A program made the translations under genes and the position numbers. This document shows, in pieces, positions 52,218 through 59,225 of a stretch of 64,000 nucleotides of DNA. The first letter of the stretch is position 1. Each line of letters begins with the position of its first letter. This stretch comes from Viridibacillus soli. Its GTDB lineage: Bacteria > Bacillota > Bacilli > Bacillales_A > Planococcaceae. Location: assembly GCF_016612995.1 (NCBI RefSeq), contig NZ_JAEOAH010000004.1, forward strand, positions 62,001 through 126,000, given 5' to 3'. A model generated the notes under the pieces. The model was not told the origin of the DNA. It saw nothing but the letters and a program-made list of their open reading frames with translations, and did no database searches.

Positions 52218-52631
52218 ATGCAGATAGCCTTAGCAAATCCAACTCATATATCTGAAGTTGTGTCGTTCTTCAACGAAAATTTAGAACGCAATAACAGTGC
52301 GGTCTATTCTGAAGAGTTTTTATGTCCTCTTGGAGTTAAAGCAGCCATAAGAAGAAAGCAAATGATAGTGGCAACAGTAGAAGGTCAAGTAGTAGGGGCT
52401 TTTCGGTTTTACCGAAAAAAAACACAAAACAAAATATCTTTATACCAATTTGCGATTAGTAAAATTTATCGCGGTCAAGGGTTATTAAAAAAGATGTTAA
52501 AAACTATAAATGATTTACCTATCATTTCACTATGTCCGACCTATTCCTATTTAAATGATTATTATTATAAATCAGGATGGTATTTACAAGAACAAAATGA
52601 GGAATTTAATGTGTGGATTTTTAATGACTGA
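52218..52631 (+). CDS. Small GNAT-family acetyltransferase
   Basis: ATG 52218 follows GGGGGAG, 22 bp behind the serine hydrolase, so the two probably share a transcript. 137 residues: IALANPTHISEVVSFFNENL, MIVATVEGQVVGAFRFYRKK, QFAISKIYRGQGLLKKMLKT (acetyl-CoA loop RGQGLL), then SYLNDYYYKSGWYLQEQN. Target unknown. Confidence 0.75.
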   Translation: MQIALANPTHISEVVSFFNENLERNNSAVYSEEFLCPLGVKAAIRRKQMIVATVEGQVVGAFRFYRKKTQNKISLYQFAISKIYRGQGLLKKMLKTINDLPIISLCPTYSYLNDYYYKSGWYLQEQNEEFNVWIFND

Positions 52632-52871
52632 ACACGGTTTCCTTTTATCTAATATGAGAGTTATTAGAAGAGTATGATTTGAAAGTTTAAGTGAATGATG
52701 TCAAAGGATAATAAAGTTATTCCTGAAAGTCTCCTATATCTAGAATTCAGATAGAGGAAAAAGAGAAGATTGGATAACTGAACCATCTAAAAACAGAACT
52801 AGGAGTGTTAAGCGCGGTAAGATAACAAGAAATCCATTCTGAAAATAAAACTTAAGGAGGTGGGCCTTCTA
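52632..52871. other. Intergenic, nothing recognised
   Basis: No open frame of note. Ends with the AAGGAGG ribosome site of the next gene. Confidence 0.5.
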
Positions 52872-53354
52872 ATGCTGTTGGATAACGTTAAAATTATAGA
52901 AAAGCAAGCCATCAAATTAGTAGGGTATTCCATACAGGCAAGTTTGAATGACGATATTCAAGCACGTATTGTGGAGAAACTGCGCGAAGCGTTAGTAGAT
53001 CGCTCTGCACAAATTGTGAACAGGATAGACGATGGCATGTATCTGGTTCAAATATATTCGGAAGGTGAATGGACGCCGGATGTTGCTTTCACGCATATTG
53101 TGGCCGCAGAGGTTCAAGCATTTCAAGATATTCCGAATGGAATGATTACCCATATTATACCTAAAGGACGATTTATTTTATTTATGCATGAAGGCCCAGA
53201 ATCGGAAATTGATGCTACATACGATTTGATTAATGAATGGCTGAAGAGGAACAATTTTGATGACACTCGCGCATTTGATATGGAACACTGGATAAATATT
53301 CAAAATCTCAAAGAACAGCATAATATTATTCATATTTATGTACCGATTAAATGA
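52872..53354 (+). CDS. GyrI-like / effector-binding domain protein
   Basis: ATG 52872 lies 11 bases behind AAGGAGG; an in-frame GTG at 52860 overlaps that site and is rejected. 160 residues: VKIIEKQAIKLVGYSIQASL, QIVNRIDDGMYLVQIY, FTHIVAAEVQAFQDIPNGMI, IIPKGRFILFMHEGPESEI, DLINEWLKRNN, FDMEHWI. The fold matches GyrI-like small-molecule-binding proteins related to the C-terminal domain of AraC/BmrR regulators. Ligand unknown; no DNA-binding part. Confidence 0.8.
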   Translation: MLLDNVKIIEKQAIKLVGYSIQASLNDDIQARIVEKLREALVDRSAQIVNRIDDGMYLVQIYSEGEWTPDVAFTHIVAAEVQAFQDIPNGMITHIIPKGRFILFMHEGPESEIDATYDLINEWLKRNNFDDTRAFDMEHWINIQNLKEQHNIIHIYVPIK

Positions 53355-53496
53355 AGTTTTCAAATCTAAAAAACAAAAGATTCTTGTCTTCGGTGATAAG
53401 CATTATTTTTAATCATGCTTTTTTAATTAGTTTTATAAAGAAAATTTTTAAATGTAGTGTAGTGCTTTAAGAAAGAAGACAGATTATTTTATAAAA

Positions 53497-53537
53497 ACAA
53501 ATCCCAACTTTCTATTTAAAAAGGTTGGATTTGTTGA
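53497..53537 (+). terminator. Terminator-like hairpin
   Basis: ACAAATCC-CAAC pairs with GTTGGATTTGT around a ~14-base loop. It lies between the GyrI-like gene and the convergent metallo-hydrolase remnant. Confidence 0.55.
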
Positions 53538-53600
53538 TTTTTAATAGACTTAAGGGAATGAATTATTTTAGTTTCTTGTTCAAGAAAAGCTGCCGTTTTC

Positions 53601-54284
53601 TTAATCCCCTGATTTAGTGATCAAATCATAAACTATTTTCAAGTTTGTTTTAAAATATGTAGTAAAATACCAGTCTTGATAAGCTTTTAGTACTAAAATA
53701 TCATCAATACTTTTCTTACTTTGAACGGTTTCCGTCACCAATGCAATAATATCTTTTATGTAACCTTTCACCTCATGAAGTTCTTTCATTGAGCAAACTT
53801 CGCCATGCCCCGGTACGATAGTTTCTACACCAAGTAGTTCGACTTGATCCAAAATATTTAGCCATTCCTGTGGATTTGCATTAATCATTACAGGATGATG
53901 CTTCTAGAGTATCAGATCCCCCATTACTGAAATTTTTTCTTCACGCAAGTACACGAATGCATCACTTTGCTTGTTACCGCCACCATACGTGATGAGTTGC
54001 ACGGTCTGATCACTACCACGAATAATCATCTGTTGATCAAATGTTATCGTTGGTAGTGTATATATCAAATTAGGGAGTATCTTCATGTACCCACGATCAC
54101 TAGCATTTTCCCATTGCATTTCCTTTTTCAACTTTTCGTACGTCACTTGTTGTATTTTCTCCTCGAGTTCGTCGATAGCCTGATAAATCGGTTCTGGGTT
54201 TGACAACTGCTGGGCTAACCTGTTTTTTCTAAATGTGGTCATAATTTCACGTGTAGTAGATGTAGAAATTATTTGTGCCTTGGG
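53601..54284 (-). pseudogene. Metallo-beta-lactamase-fold hydrolase, N-truncated with one in-frame stop
   Basis: Readable from ~54284 (KAQIISTSTTREIMTTFRKN) through LAQQLSNPEPIYQAIDELEE, LPTITFDQQMIIRGSDQTVQ, ITYGGGNKQSDAFVYLREEK, GDLIL, an in-frame TAG at 53904-53906, KHHPVMINANPQEW and IVPGHGEVCSMKEL to the stop at 53601. The first metal-binding HxHxDH region is missing. The text is cut at ~54285, where a fragment on the other strand begins. The VPGHG motif supplies a later metal ligand. Not functional. Confidence 0.8.
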
Positions 54285-54434
54285 GATAAAGAGGAGGATA
54301 CATTCTTTCCTGAATTAGACTTTGAAAATGGAATTTATGTGCAAAAAGGGATTACTGATGAAGAAAATCCATACCCTTCTTTTTTTCACATTTACGAAAG
54401 AGATGAGTATTTGTTGTTGAACGGGGTGCTTTAG
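54285..54434 (+). pseudogene. C-terminal fragment of an unknown protein
   Basis: Open frame DKEEDTFFPELDFENGIYVQ, GITDEENPYPSFFHIYERDE, YLLLNGVL and TAG 54432-54434. No start or ribosome site. Joined head-to-head with the truncated metallo-hydrolase, so the junction is a deletion or rearrangement point. Not recognised. Confidence 0.4.
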
Positions 54435-54506
54435 TTAAATATTCGATTTACGAAATACCAAAATGAAAAAATCCCATCCCAAAATATAATAAGGACGGGG
54501 AAACAT

Positions 54507-54776
54507 TTATTTTTCTATAGGTTCTTCACCATACCACTTTTCCATAGCTACGGTTGAAATTATCCATTCACCACGTTTACCTTCTGGTTTAACAAAGTAT
54601 TTCAATAGCCCTTCTTTAATAAATACCTGTATTTCTTCTTCGTTCCGGTTGCGAGTCCCCCACAACCACCAGAAAGTCCCCCAAACAATGAATTGACCAT
54701 GAATTATATTGATAGAAGGGGAACGATAAGAAAGGTAGAATTCTAATAGCCGTAATGGAGTATCGATACTATTCAT
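54507..54776 (-). CDS. Small hypothetical protein next to attR
   Basis: ATG 54776 lies inside the attR core, so the true start may be later (for example the ATT/GTG region near HGQFIVWG). 89 residues or fewer: IVWGTFWWLWGTRNRNEEEI, QVFIKEGLLKYFVKPEGKRG, WIISTVAMEKWYGEEPIEK. Trp-rich and charged; it looks like a small winged-helix or excisionase-sized protein. The family is not recognised. The position at the element end fits an accessory recombination factor, but this is a guess. Confidence 0.4.
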   Translation of the reverse strand: MNSIDTPLRLLEFYLSYRSPSINIIHGQFIVWGTFWWLWGTRNRNEEEIQVFIKEGLLKYFVKPEGKRGEWIISTVAMEKWYGEEPIEK

Positions 54777-54855
54777 CGAAGAAATGGACCATTATTTAGC
54801 TATTAAACAATCCTTTAAGGGTATCAATATAAAAAAACAGCATAGTAGTGATTAA
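54772..54855 (+). pseudogene. Displaced 3' end of the original yqjA
   Basis: Reads FIEEMDHYLAIKQSFKGINI, KKQHSSD and TAA 54853-54855, in the same frame and wording as the end of yqjA (FIEEMDHYLAIKQTFKGL). It has no start. This is the host gene tail left behind by integration. Confidence 0.85.
54775..54794 (+). repeat. Right attachment site (attR) of the island
   Basis: Exact second copy of ATCGAAGAAATGGACCATTA. Confidence 0.85.
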
Positions 54856-54878
54856 ATTCACGACTACGCTGTTTTTTT
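54836..54878 (+). terminator. Original terminator of yqjA
   Basis: Stem around AACAGCATAGTAGTG / CACGACTACGCTGTT with a T7 run, overlapping the displaced yqjA stop. Confidence 0.85.
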
Positions 54879-54915
54879 GCAAATCCATTGTCTAAGTTTG
54901 CATAGGCAAAGTGAA

Positions 54916-55011
54916 TTACTGCATTGCTGCTAAACCGAAAGCTAGTGTAGAAACTACCATGATAATAATCATTGCATAGACAACAGTTTTTTGAAAGTTC
55001 TTATTTCCCAT
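54916..55011 (-). CDS. prli42: Prli42-like stressosome-associated mini-membrane protein (31 residues)
   Basis: ATG 55011-55009, with GGAGCGAGCG upstream. MGNKNFQKTVVYAMIIIMVV followed by STLAFGLAAMQ. Length 31, an N-K-x-x-Q-K-T-V-V-Y start and a single membrane helix are the features of Prli42, the Firmicute miniprotein that anchors the stressosome to the membrane and relays oxidative stress to SigB in Listeria. Too short for ordinary gene finders. Confidence 0.8.
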   Translation of the reverse strand: MGNKNFQKTVVYAMIIIMVVSTLAFGLAAMQ

Positions 55012-55135
55012 AATTCGCTCGCTCCTTCTTTTCCTACAAATATTTTATCAAATTTGAAAAATTACACAAGTGCTAGAATTATTAAATAAAATTAGGTACA
55101 ATTGTGTTATATAACAAAGAAGGGGTTGGGGAGAA

Positions 55136-55546
55136 GTGGAGAACGTTGATCACATCGGTATAGCAGTCCGTAATCTTGATGAACAAATTATATATTACAC
55201 AGATGTGCTAGGCTTACCATTGCTGAAAATTGAAGAAGTAGTTACCGAGCAAGTTCGTGTTGCATTTATAGATGCAGGGAATACACATATTGAATTACTT
55301 GAACCGATGAGTGAAGAAAGCGCTATCTTTAAATTTATTGAAAAAAGAGGCGAAGGCATTCATCACGTTGCTTTAGGTGTTACTGGTATTGAAAGCAAGA
55401 TGACAGATCTTCGTGAACAGGGCGTTCGCCTACTATCTGATGAGCCGCGTCCAGGCGCTGGAGGCTCTAAAATGGCTTTTATTCATCCGAAATCTTCTAA
55501 TGGAGTGCTTTACGAGTTATACGATAAAAGTGAATCGAAGGAGTAA
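55136..55546 (+). CDS. mce: Methylmalonyl-CoA epimerase
   Basis: GTG 55136 follows GGGGAGAA. 136 residues, two VOC-fold modules: ENVDHIGIAVRNLDEQIIYY with metal ligand His, RVAFIDAGNTHIELLEPMSE with the second His and Glu, EGIHHVALGVTGIESKMTDL, and FIHPKSSNGVLYELYDK with the last Glu. It interconverts (S)- and (R)-methylmalonyl-CoA between propionyl-CoA carboxylase and the mutase. Matches B. subtilis yqjC in place. Six bases separate it from the carboxylase gene. Confidence 0.95.
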   Translation: MENVDHIGIAVRNLDEQIIYYTDVLGLPLLKIEEVVTEQVRVAFIDAGNTHIELLEPMSEESAIFKFIEKRGEGIHHVALGVTGIESKMTDLREQGVRLLSDEPRPGAGGSKMAFIHPKSSNGVLYELYDKSESKE

Positions 55547-55552
55547 TCATCT

Positions 55553-57100
55553 ATGGATATGTACGATAAAATCAATGAACTATATGACAAGAAACGTGAA
55601 ATTGAATTAGGTGGCGGTGATGACCGCATCGTAAAACAACATGAAAAAGGTAAACTAACTGCTCGTGAACGTATTGACTTACTTTTAGACGAAGGTACCT
55701 TTGTTGAGATTAATCCTTTCGTTGTACATCGTACAGTAGACTTCGGTATGGATAAAAAAGAAGGCCCTGGTGACGGCGTTGTAACCGGTTACGGTAAAGT
55801 AAATGGTCGTCCAATTTACTTATTCTCACAAGACTTTACAGTTTTCGGCGGTGCACTTGGGGAAATGCATGCTATGAAAATTGCGAATGTTATGGATTTA
55901 GCAGCTAAAAATGGTACACCATTCGTTGGCTTAAATGATTCTGGTGGTGCCCGTATACAAGAGGGTGTTGTATCTCTTGATGGATATGGCCATATTTTCT
56001 ACCGTAACTCAATCTATTCTGGTGTGATTCCACAAATTTCAGTAATCATGGGGCCTTGTGCAGGCGGTGCAGTATATTCTCCAGCAATTACTGACTTCGT
56101 ATTCATGGTAGATAAGACAAGCCAAATGTTCATTACTGGACCTAAAGTTATCGAAACAGTGACAGGAGAGAAGATTTCTTCTGAAGACTTAGGTGGAGCA
56201 AAAGTACATAACTCAATTAGTGGAGCTGCTCATTTCCGCGGACCAACTGAAGAAGAAGTACTTAATCAAGTACGAGATTTACTTGCATATTTACCACAAA
56301 ACAACGAACAAAAACCACCTAGCATTGAACCACAAGACAATGATGATTATTTAGGGAATATCATTGAATTAGTACCGGTTGAAGCTACACGTCCATACGA
56401 TATACGTAAAGTAATCGAAGAAATCGTTGATCCAAGTTCATTTATGGAAGTGCATAAAGAATTTGCGAAAAATGTCGTAGTAGGGCTGGCGCGTATTAAA
56501 GGCGACGTTGTAGGTCTTGTATGTAACCAACCAAAAGTAATGGCTGGTGGACTTGATATTGACTCATCTGATAAAGCATCTCGCTTCATCCGTTTCTGCG
56601 ACTCATTCAATATTCCAATCATCACGTTTGAAGACGTAACGGGCTTCTTCCCAGGGATTAAACAAGAGCACGGCGGTATCATCCGTCACGGCGCGAAAAT
56701 TCTTTATGCATACTCAGAAGCAACTGTACCGAAAATTACAGTTATCCTTCGTAAAGCATACGGTGGTGCATACGTAGCACTTAACTCTAAAGCGATTGGT
56801 GCTGATTTGGTATTTGCTTGGCCAAACGCTGAAATCGCTGTAATGGGACCAAACGGAGCTGCAAATATCATCTTCGCTCGTGAAATTGATAACAGTGACG
56901 ATCCAGAAGCAACACGTGCAGCGAAAATTGAAGAATACCGTGAAAAATTCGCAAACCCATACGTAGCCGCTTCACACGGCCTAGTGGACGACGTAATCGA
57001 CCCACGCGAAACACGTATCAAACTAATCCAAGCCCTTGATATGATGAAAACGAAAAAAGAAACAAGACCAGCTAAGAAACATGGAAATATTCCACTGTAA
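55553..57100 (+). CDS. pccB: Propionyl-CoA carboxylase beta subunit (carboxyltransferase, YqjD-like)
   Basis: ATG 55553 follows GAAGGAG. 515 residues, normal length. Carboxyltransferase N and C halves with paired oxyanion loops: GPCAGGAVYSPAITDFVFMV in the first half and KAYGGAYVALNSKAIGADLV in the second. GLNDSGGARIQEGVVSLDGY and ITFEDVTGFFPGIKQE are typical. It transfers carboxyl from biotin to propionyl-CoA; the biotin carboxylase and carrier partners are not in this window. Forms a two-gene operon with mce. Strong codon bias, especially near the end. Confidence 0.9.
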   Translation: MDMYDKINELYDKKREIELGGGDDRIVKQHEKGKLTARERIDLLLDEGTFVEINPFVVHRTVDFGMDKKEGPGDGVVTGYGKVNGRPIYLFSQDFTVFGGALGEMHAMKIANVMDLAAKNGTPFVGLNDSGGARIQEGVVSLDGYGHIFYRNSIYSGVIPQISVIMGPCAGGAVYSPAITDFVFMVDKTSQMFITGPKVIETVTGEKISSEDLGGAKVHNSISGAAHFRGPTEEEVLNQVRDLLAYLPQNNEQKPPSIEPQDNDDYLGNIIELVPVEATRPYDIRKVIEEIVDPSSFMEVHKEFAKNVVVGLARIKGDVVGLVCNQPKVMAGGLDIDSSDKASRFIRFCDSFNIPIITFEDVTGFFPGIKQEHGGIIRHGAKILYAYSEATVPKITVILRKAYGGAYVALNSKAIGADLVFAWPNAEIAVMGPNGAANIIFAREIDNSDDPEATRAAKIEEYREKFANPYVAASHGLVDDVIDPRETRIKLIQALDMMKTKKETRPAKKHGNIPL

Positions 57101-57228
57101 ATGCTGAGGACGCCCGTCTAGCTACGACAGGCACTGGAGGGCTCGAACGCAAGACGCTTTTTGTCTTGTGCCGAGAGACCGAAGTGACCCGAGCAGCTGG
57201 CGTCCGAAGCTGGATATCTGAGTAAATG
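57101..57228. repeat. Structured tandem element, copy 1
   Basis: ~125 bp, GC-rich, beginning AAATGCTGAGGACGCC and ending GGCGTCCGAAGCTGGATAT. The outer stem is GGACGCC/GGCGTCC. An inner hairpin is GCAAGAC...GTCTTGTGC. The conserved words CCGAG(A)..AAGTGACC are shared with copy 2. Confidence 0.75.
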
Positions 57229-57352
57229 CTGAAAGCGCTCGTTCAGACTCGACAAGCACTGTAACTTTCGAAACAAAAGCATCTTTTCAGCTTTTGTCCG
57301 AGAAAGTGGAAGTGACCTCGAGAGTCTAGCGCTTGAAGCTGGATATACTAAG
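57229..57352. repeat. Structured tandem element, copy 2
   Basis: Same plan as copy 1 with different bases in the stems: outer AAAGCGCT/AGCGCTT and inner CAAAAGC...GCTTTTG. It ends TTGAAGCTGGATATACTAAG. Pairing is kept although the sequence differs, as expected for structured RNA. Confidence 0.75.
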
Positions 57353-57365
57353 TAAACTCATCTTC

Positions 57366-57404
57366 CAAGACTACTCACACTAATAAGTGCGGAGTAGTCT
57401 TTTA
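57366..57404 (+). terminator. Terminator of mce-pccB
   Basis: Stem AAGACTACTC/GAGTAGTCTT followed by TT. The stretch from 57405 to 57714 holds three copies of GCATAGA(AC) (57428-57470) and no gene. Confidence 0.8.
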
Positions 57405-57714
57405 TTTTAGTGAAAAAATCCTAAACGAGCATAGAACCATGAAATTCGAGCATAGACAAGCATAGAACTATTTTTTATTGTAGAAAATAGTCCGTGGGAG
57501 CGTAAAATGTCAAAATAATATTTGTTTTGGAGTGCTAGAACTGGTAATGAAAAATTCACCAGATAAATGACCGAATAGACTAGCTGAATTTAATATTTCT
57601 GAAGTAATGGGAAAGATAGAGTGCCTAAGTAAATTACAAGAGTTCATTGCTATTCTATGCTAAAATAAGGAGTATAAAGATAAAAAATCTATTACATAAA
57701 GGAGTTCTTGTATT

Positions 57715-58833
57715 ATGACAAGCCGAATCGTAGAAGAATTTTTAGAACTTGTACAAATTGATTCTGAAACATTTCATGAAGAGAAAATTTCACCTGTATT
57801 AAAAAGTAAATTAGAAGCTTTGGGCTTTGAAGTAGAAGAAGATGATGCGGCGAGCCGTAATGGTCATGCATCAGGTAACTTAATATGTACATTGCGTGGA
57901 TCAATAGACGCACAATCGATTTACTTTACATCACATATGGACACGGTTGTTCCGGGGAAAGGTATTAAACCTATCATCAAAGAGGACGGCTACATCCATT
58001 CAGATGGTACAACTATTTTAGGTGCCGATGATAAAGCGGGAATAGCAGCTCTGCTTGAATTAGCAAAACGTTTAAAAGAACAAAATATCGCGCATGGTGA
58101 TATCCAGTACATCATCACTGCTGGTGAAGAAAGTGGTTTAGCGGGAGCAAAAGAGTTAGATTCATCGAAAATCTTTGCCAAATATGGCTTTGCCGTTGAT
58201 AGTGATGGTAAAGTCGGCGGTATCGTAACTGCAGCACCTTTCCAAGCAAAAGTGGATGCTGTCATTTATGGTAAAACTGCTCACGCTGGTGTAGCTCCTG
58301 AAAAAGGAATCTCAGCGATTACAATAGCTGCAAAATCAATTGCAGCTATGAAATTAGGACGTTTAGATGCAGAAACAACAGCGAATATCGGCCGTTTCGA
58401 AGGCGGACAAGCAACGAATATCGTTTGTGATGAAGTACATATTTTAGCTGAAGCACGTTCTATTAACGCAGCAAAATTAGAAGTACAAACAGCGCATATG
58501 AAAGAAGTTTTCGAACAAACAGCTGAAAAGATGGGCGGGAAAGCCGAAGTAACTATTAAGCGCATGTATCCAGGCTTCCATTTTACAGAAGATGATTTAG
58601 TCGTAAAAGTAGCCAAAGATGCAGTAAGTAAAATTGGTCGAACACCGGAGATTATGACAAGTGGTGGTGGTAGTGATGCAAATGTTATCGCAGGTTTTGG
58701 CATCCCTACAGTCAATCTTGCTGTCGGGTATGAAGACATCCACACAACAAAAGAACGCATTCCAGTTGAAGAGTTGGAAAAACTTGCGGACTTATTAGTG
58801 GAAGTTGTAAAATGCGCTGCTGAAGTTAAATAA
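57715..58833 (+). CDS. yqjE: M20 family PepT-like peptidase (YqjE)
   Basis: ATG 57715 follows AAAGGAG. 372 residues. Metal ligands are visible: FTSHMDTVVPGKG (His, Asp), TTILGADDKAGIAALLELAK (bridging Asp), ITAGEESGLAGAK (Glu-Glu), AVDSDGKVGG (Asp) and YEDIHTTKERIPVEEL (His). The dimerisation domain is ~180-290 (GKTAHAGVAPEKGISAI). A di-zinc aminotripeptidase-like hydrolase in the cytoplasm. Place matches B. subtilis yqjE. Confidence 0.9.
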   Translation: MTSRIVEEFLELVQIDSETFHEEKISPVLKSKLEALGFEVEEDDAASRNGHASGNLICTLRGSIDAQSIYFTSHMDTVVPGKGIKPIIKEDGYIHSDGTTILGADDKAGIAALLELAKRLKEQNIAHGDIQYIITAGEESGLAGAKELDSSKIFAKYGFAVDSDGKVGGIVTAAPFQAKVDAVIYGKTAHAGVAPEKGISAITIAAKSIAAMKLGRLDAETTANIGRFEGGQATNIVCDEVHILAEARSINAAKLEVQTAHMKEVFEQTAEKMGGKAEVTIKRMYPGFHFTEDDLVVKVAKDAVSKIGRTPEIMTSGGGSDANVIAGFGIPTVNLAVGYEDIHTTKERIPVEELEKLADLLVEVVKCAAEVK

Positions 58834-58861
58834 TATATTTTACAAGAAGAGGAAGAAGCCA

Positions 58862-59116
58862 ATGTCTAGTAGTAAAGTAGTCGTTTTCCGATGTGGCCAA
58901 GAAGAATACGCCGTTCCCGTTGATCACGTCGTATCCATTGAGAAAATGGAGCATATCAATCCCATTCCACACTTACCAAGCTATGTAACAGGTTTAATGA
59001 GAATGCGCGGGGAACTAATACCGATATTAGATTTCGAACAAATCCTATACAAAGGTCAAGCATTAGGAGATCAAGTACGCGTTATCGTACTGCAAACAGA
59101 GGATGCCCTTTTATAA
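58862..59116 (+). pseudogene. Truncated CheW-domain protein
   Basis: ATG 58862 follows AAGAGGAAG. 84 residues: VVVFRCGQEEYAVPVDHVVS, IEKMEHINPIPHLPSYVTGL, MRMRGELIPILDFEQIL, RVIVLQTEDALL and stop. The first two thirds of one CheW domain are clear; a full domain needs ~140 residues, and the second beta-barrel is missing. CheW couples chemoreceptors to CheA. Directly behind yqjE (28 bp), so it was in that operon. Probably a remnant, though a working short form cannot be excluded. Confidence 0.65.
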
Positions 59117-59165
59117 TGGACTGAAAAAAAATTTGCATTACTAAAGCCTACTAGAGTAGGAAAAC

Positions 59166-59194
59166 GCAACGTCTGTTCGTTTTTTTGGTATACT
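59166..59194 (+). promoter_or_regulatory. Possible LexA/DinR box and -10 element of dinB
   Basis: GCAACGTCTGTTCG (59166-59179) matches 11 of 14 positions of the Bacillus LexA box CGAACRNRYGTTCG. It covers the -35 place of a TATACT -10 at 59189-59194. SOS control of this polymerase is plausible but the left half-site is imperfect. Confidence 0.35.
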
Positions 59195-59225
59195 ATACAT
59201 AATAATGAAGCAGGAGAGATGTGTG

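Larger units (their letters stand above)
32733..54794. mobile_element. About 22-kb integrated island in yqjA
   Basis: Bounded by exact 20-bp direct repeats and inserted in the 3' end of a conserved gene. An integrase remnant points outward next to the left end. The yqjA-to-yqjC order known from Bacillus resumes at the right end. Content is mosaic: plasmid Rep remnant, broken prophage genes, IS fragments and a chain of single accessory genes. Integrase, terminases and Rep are all broken, so the element looks immobile. Confidence 0.85.
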
